Source: Burkholderia ambifaria
GTDB taxonomy: Bacteria; Pseudomonadota; Gammaproteobacteria; Burkholderiales; Burkholderiaceae
Assembly: GCF_001443045.1 (NCBI RefSeq)
Contig: NZ_LKPJ01000017.1
Coordinates: 113,491-177,490 of the forward strand
DNA length: 64,000 bases
Direction: 5' to 3'
The stretch's first letter is position 1, and each line of letters begins with the position of its first letter. Made by a program: the position numbers and the translations under genes. Of the stretch, positions 63,058 through 64,000 are shown one piece after another. The notes below the pieces were generated by a model. That model saw only the letters and a list, made by a program, of their open reading frames with translations, did no database searches and was not told where the DNA came from.

Positions 63058-63969
63058 TCAGCCGGCGAGCGGCAGTACGCGAATCCGCAGCGTGGCCGTT
63101 TCGGTCGCGCCCGGCGCGAGCATGCGCAGCCCGAGACCGTTGTGGATCGCGTCCGGCAGCCCGAGCCACGGCTCGACGCAGTAGAAGTCCGATTCCGGTT
63201 TTTCGGTCCAGGTCGTGACCGCATACCACGGGATCGAGCCCGGGACGTCGAGTGCGATCTCGATCGTGCGACCGCGGCCCGGCATCACGATGCGCACAGG
63301 CGTGGAAGGCGCGCCGTCGAGGCAGTGGAAGCGGTCGAGGATGTCCGGATCGCCGAGGCTGTACGACGCTTCGCCGGGCTCGAGCGGGCTGATCGAGCCG
63401 TCGGCGCGCTGCAGGCAGCGATGCGTCGGCGGCAGTTCCAGCGTGGTTTGCGCGCGTTCGCCGTGCGGCAGCGCGAAATAGAAATGGTGGCCCGCGTAGT
63501 AGGGCAGCGGCGTGTCGCCGCGGTTGGTCGTGGTGAGCGCGACGTCGAGCGTATGCGCGTCGGCGAGCCGGTAGGTCGTCTCGAACCGGAAATCGAACGG
63601 ATAGCTGTCGCGCAGCGCGTCGTTCGCATCGAGTGTCATTGACAGCGCGGCGCCGTCGGCCGACGGCTGTGCCGCGAACGGCAGGTCGCGCGCGAAACCG
63701 TGCATCGGCAGGTCGCGGACCACGCCGGCGGCATCGCGCCAGCGGCCCAGTTCGCCGTCGACACGGTGGCGGCCGAGGAACGGGAACAGCAGCGGATTGC
63801 CGCCGCGCACGCGCGCGAGGTTGCTCCAGTCGGCCGTTTCCGGCCAGAAGATGACCGGTTCCCCGTCGACGTGCCAGGACAGCAGGCGGCCGCCGAATTG
63901 CGGGGCGACCCGAACGAGCGACGGGCCGGCGTGAAGTTCATGAATGTCGTGCTGCTGGAAGATCGGCAT
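63058..63969 (-). CDS. aldose 1-epimerase family protein
   Basis: A 303-residue galactose-mutarotase-fold protein. The sugar-phosphate/aldose epimerase pattern is seen in VRGGNPLLFPFLGRH, PMHGFARDLPF with the first catalytic His, PYYAGHHFYFALP with the second, and CVEPWLGLPDAIHNG with the catalytic Glu. It may act on hexose-6-phosphates (YeaD-like) or free aldoses. Complete, starting 31 bp before the window end; upstream promoter mostly outside. Confidence 0.85.
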   Translation of the reverse strand: MPIFQQHDIHELHAGPSLVRVAPQFGGRLLSWHVDGEPVIFWPETADWSNLARVRGGNPLLFPFLGRHRVDGELGRWRDAAGVVRDLPMHGFARDLPFAAQPSADGAALSMTLDANDALRDSYPFDFRFETTYRLADAHTLDVALTTTNRGDTPLPYYAGHHFYFALPHGERAQTTLELPPTHRCLQRADGSISPLEPGEASYSLGDPDILDRFHCLDGAPSTPVRIVMPGRGRTIEIALDVPGSIPWYAVTTWTEKPESDFYCVEPWLGLPDAIHNGLGLRMLAPGATETATLRIRVLPLAG

Positions 63970-64000
63970 GGCGAATCGGTATGAACAGGGTGGGCGGGGG

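Overview
The window is chromosomal DNA of a high-GC betaproteobacterium, almost certainly a Burkholderia of the cepacia complex. The reasons are the very GC-rich third codon positions, the pairing of a MadLM transporter with an Mdc-type malonate decarboxylase operon, a LysE/LeuE gene lying between carA and carB, and the protein sequences themselves. The species call is inference from recalled family sequences; no database was searched.

Layout. 1-3.8 kb: 3' end of a zinc-ribbon protein, a two-gene Hsp20 operon with a possible heat-shock promoter, a 3-hydroxyacyl-CoA/carnitine dehydrogenase-like gene and a DUF4148 protein. 2.9-11.6 kb: a malonate module made of a divergent LysR regulator, madL-madM and mdcA-C-D-E-G-B-H; a hairpin-rich repeat of about 150 bp separates mdcD from mdcE. 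11.7-18.2 kb: a PLD-like protein that has lost its catalytic histidine, a phosphoribosyltransferase, an intracellular PHB depolymerase with a cysteine nucleophile, a GST, a ProP-type transporter and a YnfA protein. 18.2-24.2 kb: dnaQ-rnhA-methyltransferase facing gloB (the E. coli neighbourhood), then mltD and an MFS gene. 24.3-36.6 kb: housekeeping block carA-leuE-carB, greA, a DUF4149 protein, yhbY, rlmE-ftsH-folP-glmM. 37.0-47.8 kb: the phosphate and polyphosphate regulon pstSCAB-phoU-phoB-phoR, ppk1 and ppx. Pho-box-like half-site arrays precede pstS and ppk1.

48.5-55.9 kb is the accessory part, with lower GC and different codon use. It holds a pseudogene with one in-frame stop, an orphan type VI secretion cargo operon (vgrG, an alpha/beta-hydrolase lipase effector, a Tli4-like immunity lipoprotein, a PAAR protein and a 31-residue lipoprotein), a multiply frameshifted DUF6499-like remnant, and a tRNA-Pro(UGG) whose 3' end faces the island. 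No T6SS structural genes are present, so the cargo must be fired by an apparatus encoded elsewhere.

56.3-64 kb returns to ordinary chromosome: sixA, olsB (ornithine lipid), an unannotated 56-residue membrane protein, a small lipoprotein, a DUF2288 and MATE pair, an acyl-CoA ligase, a 39-residue membrane peptide, an NlpD-like LytM lipoprotein and an aldose 1-epimerase-like gene.
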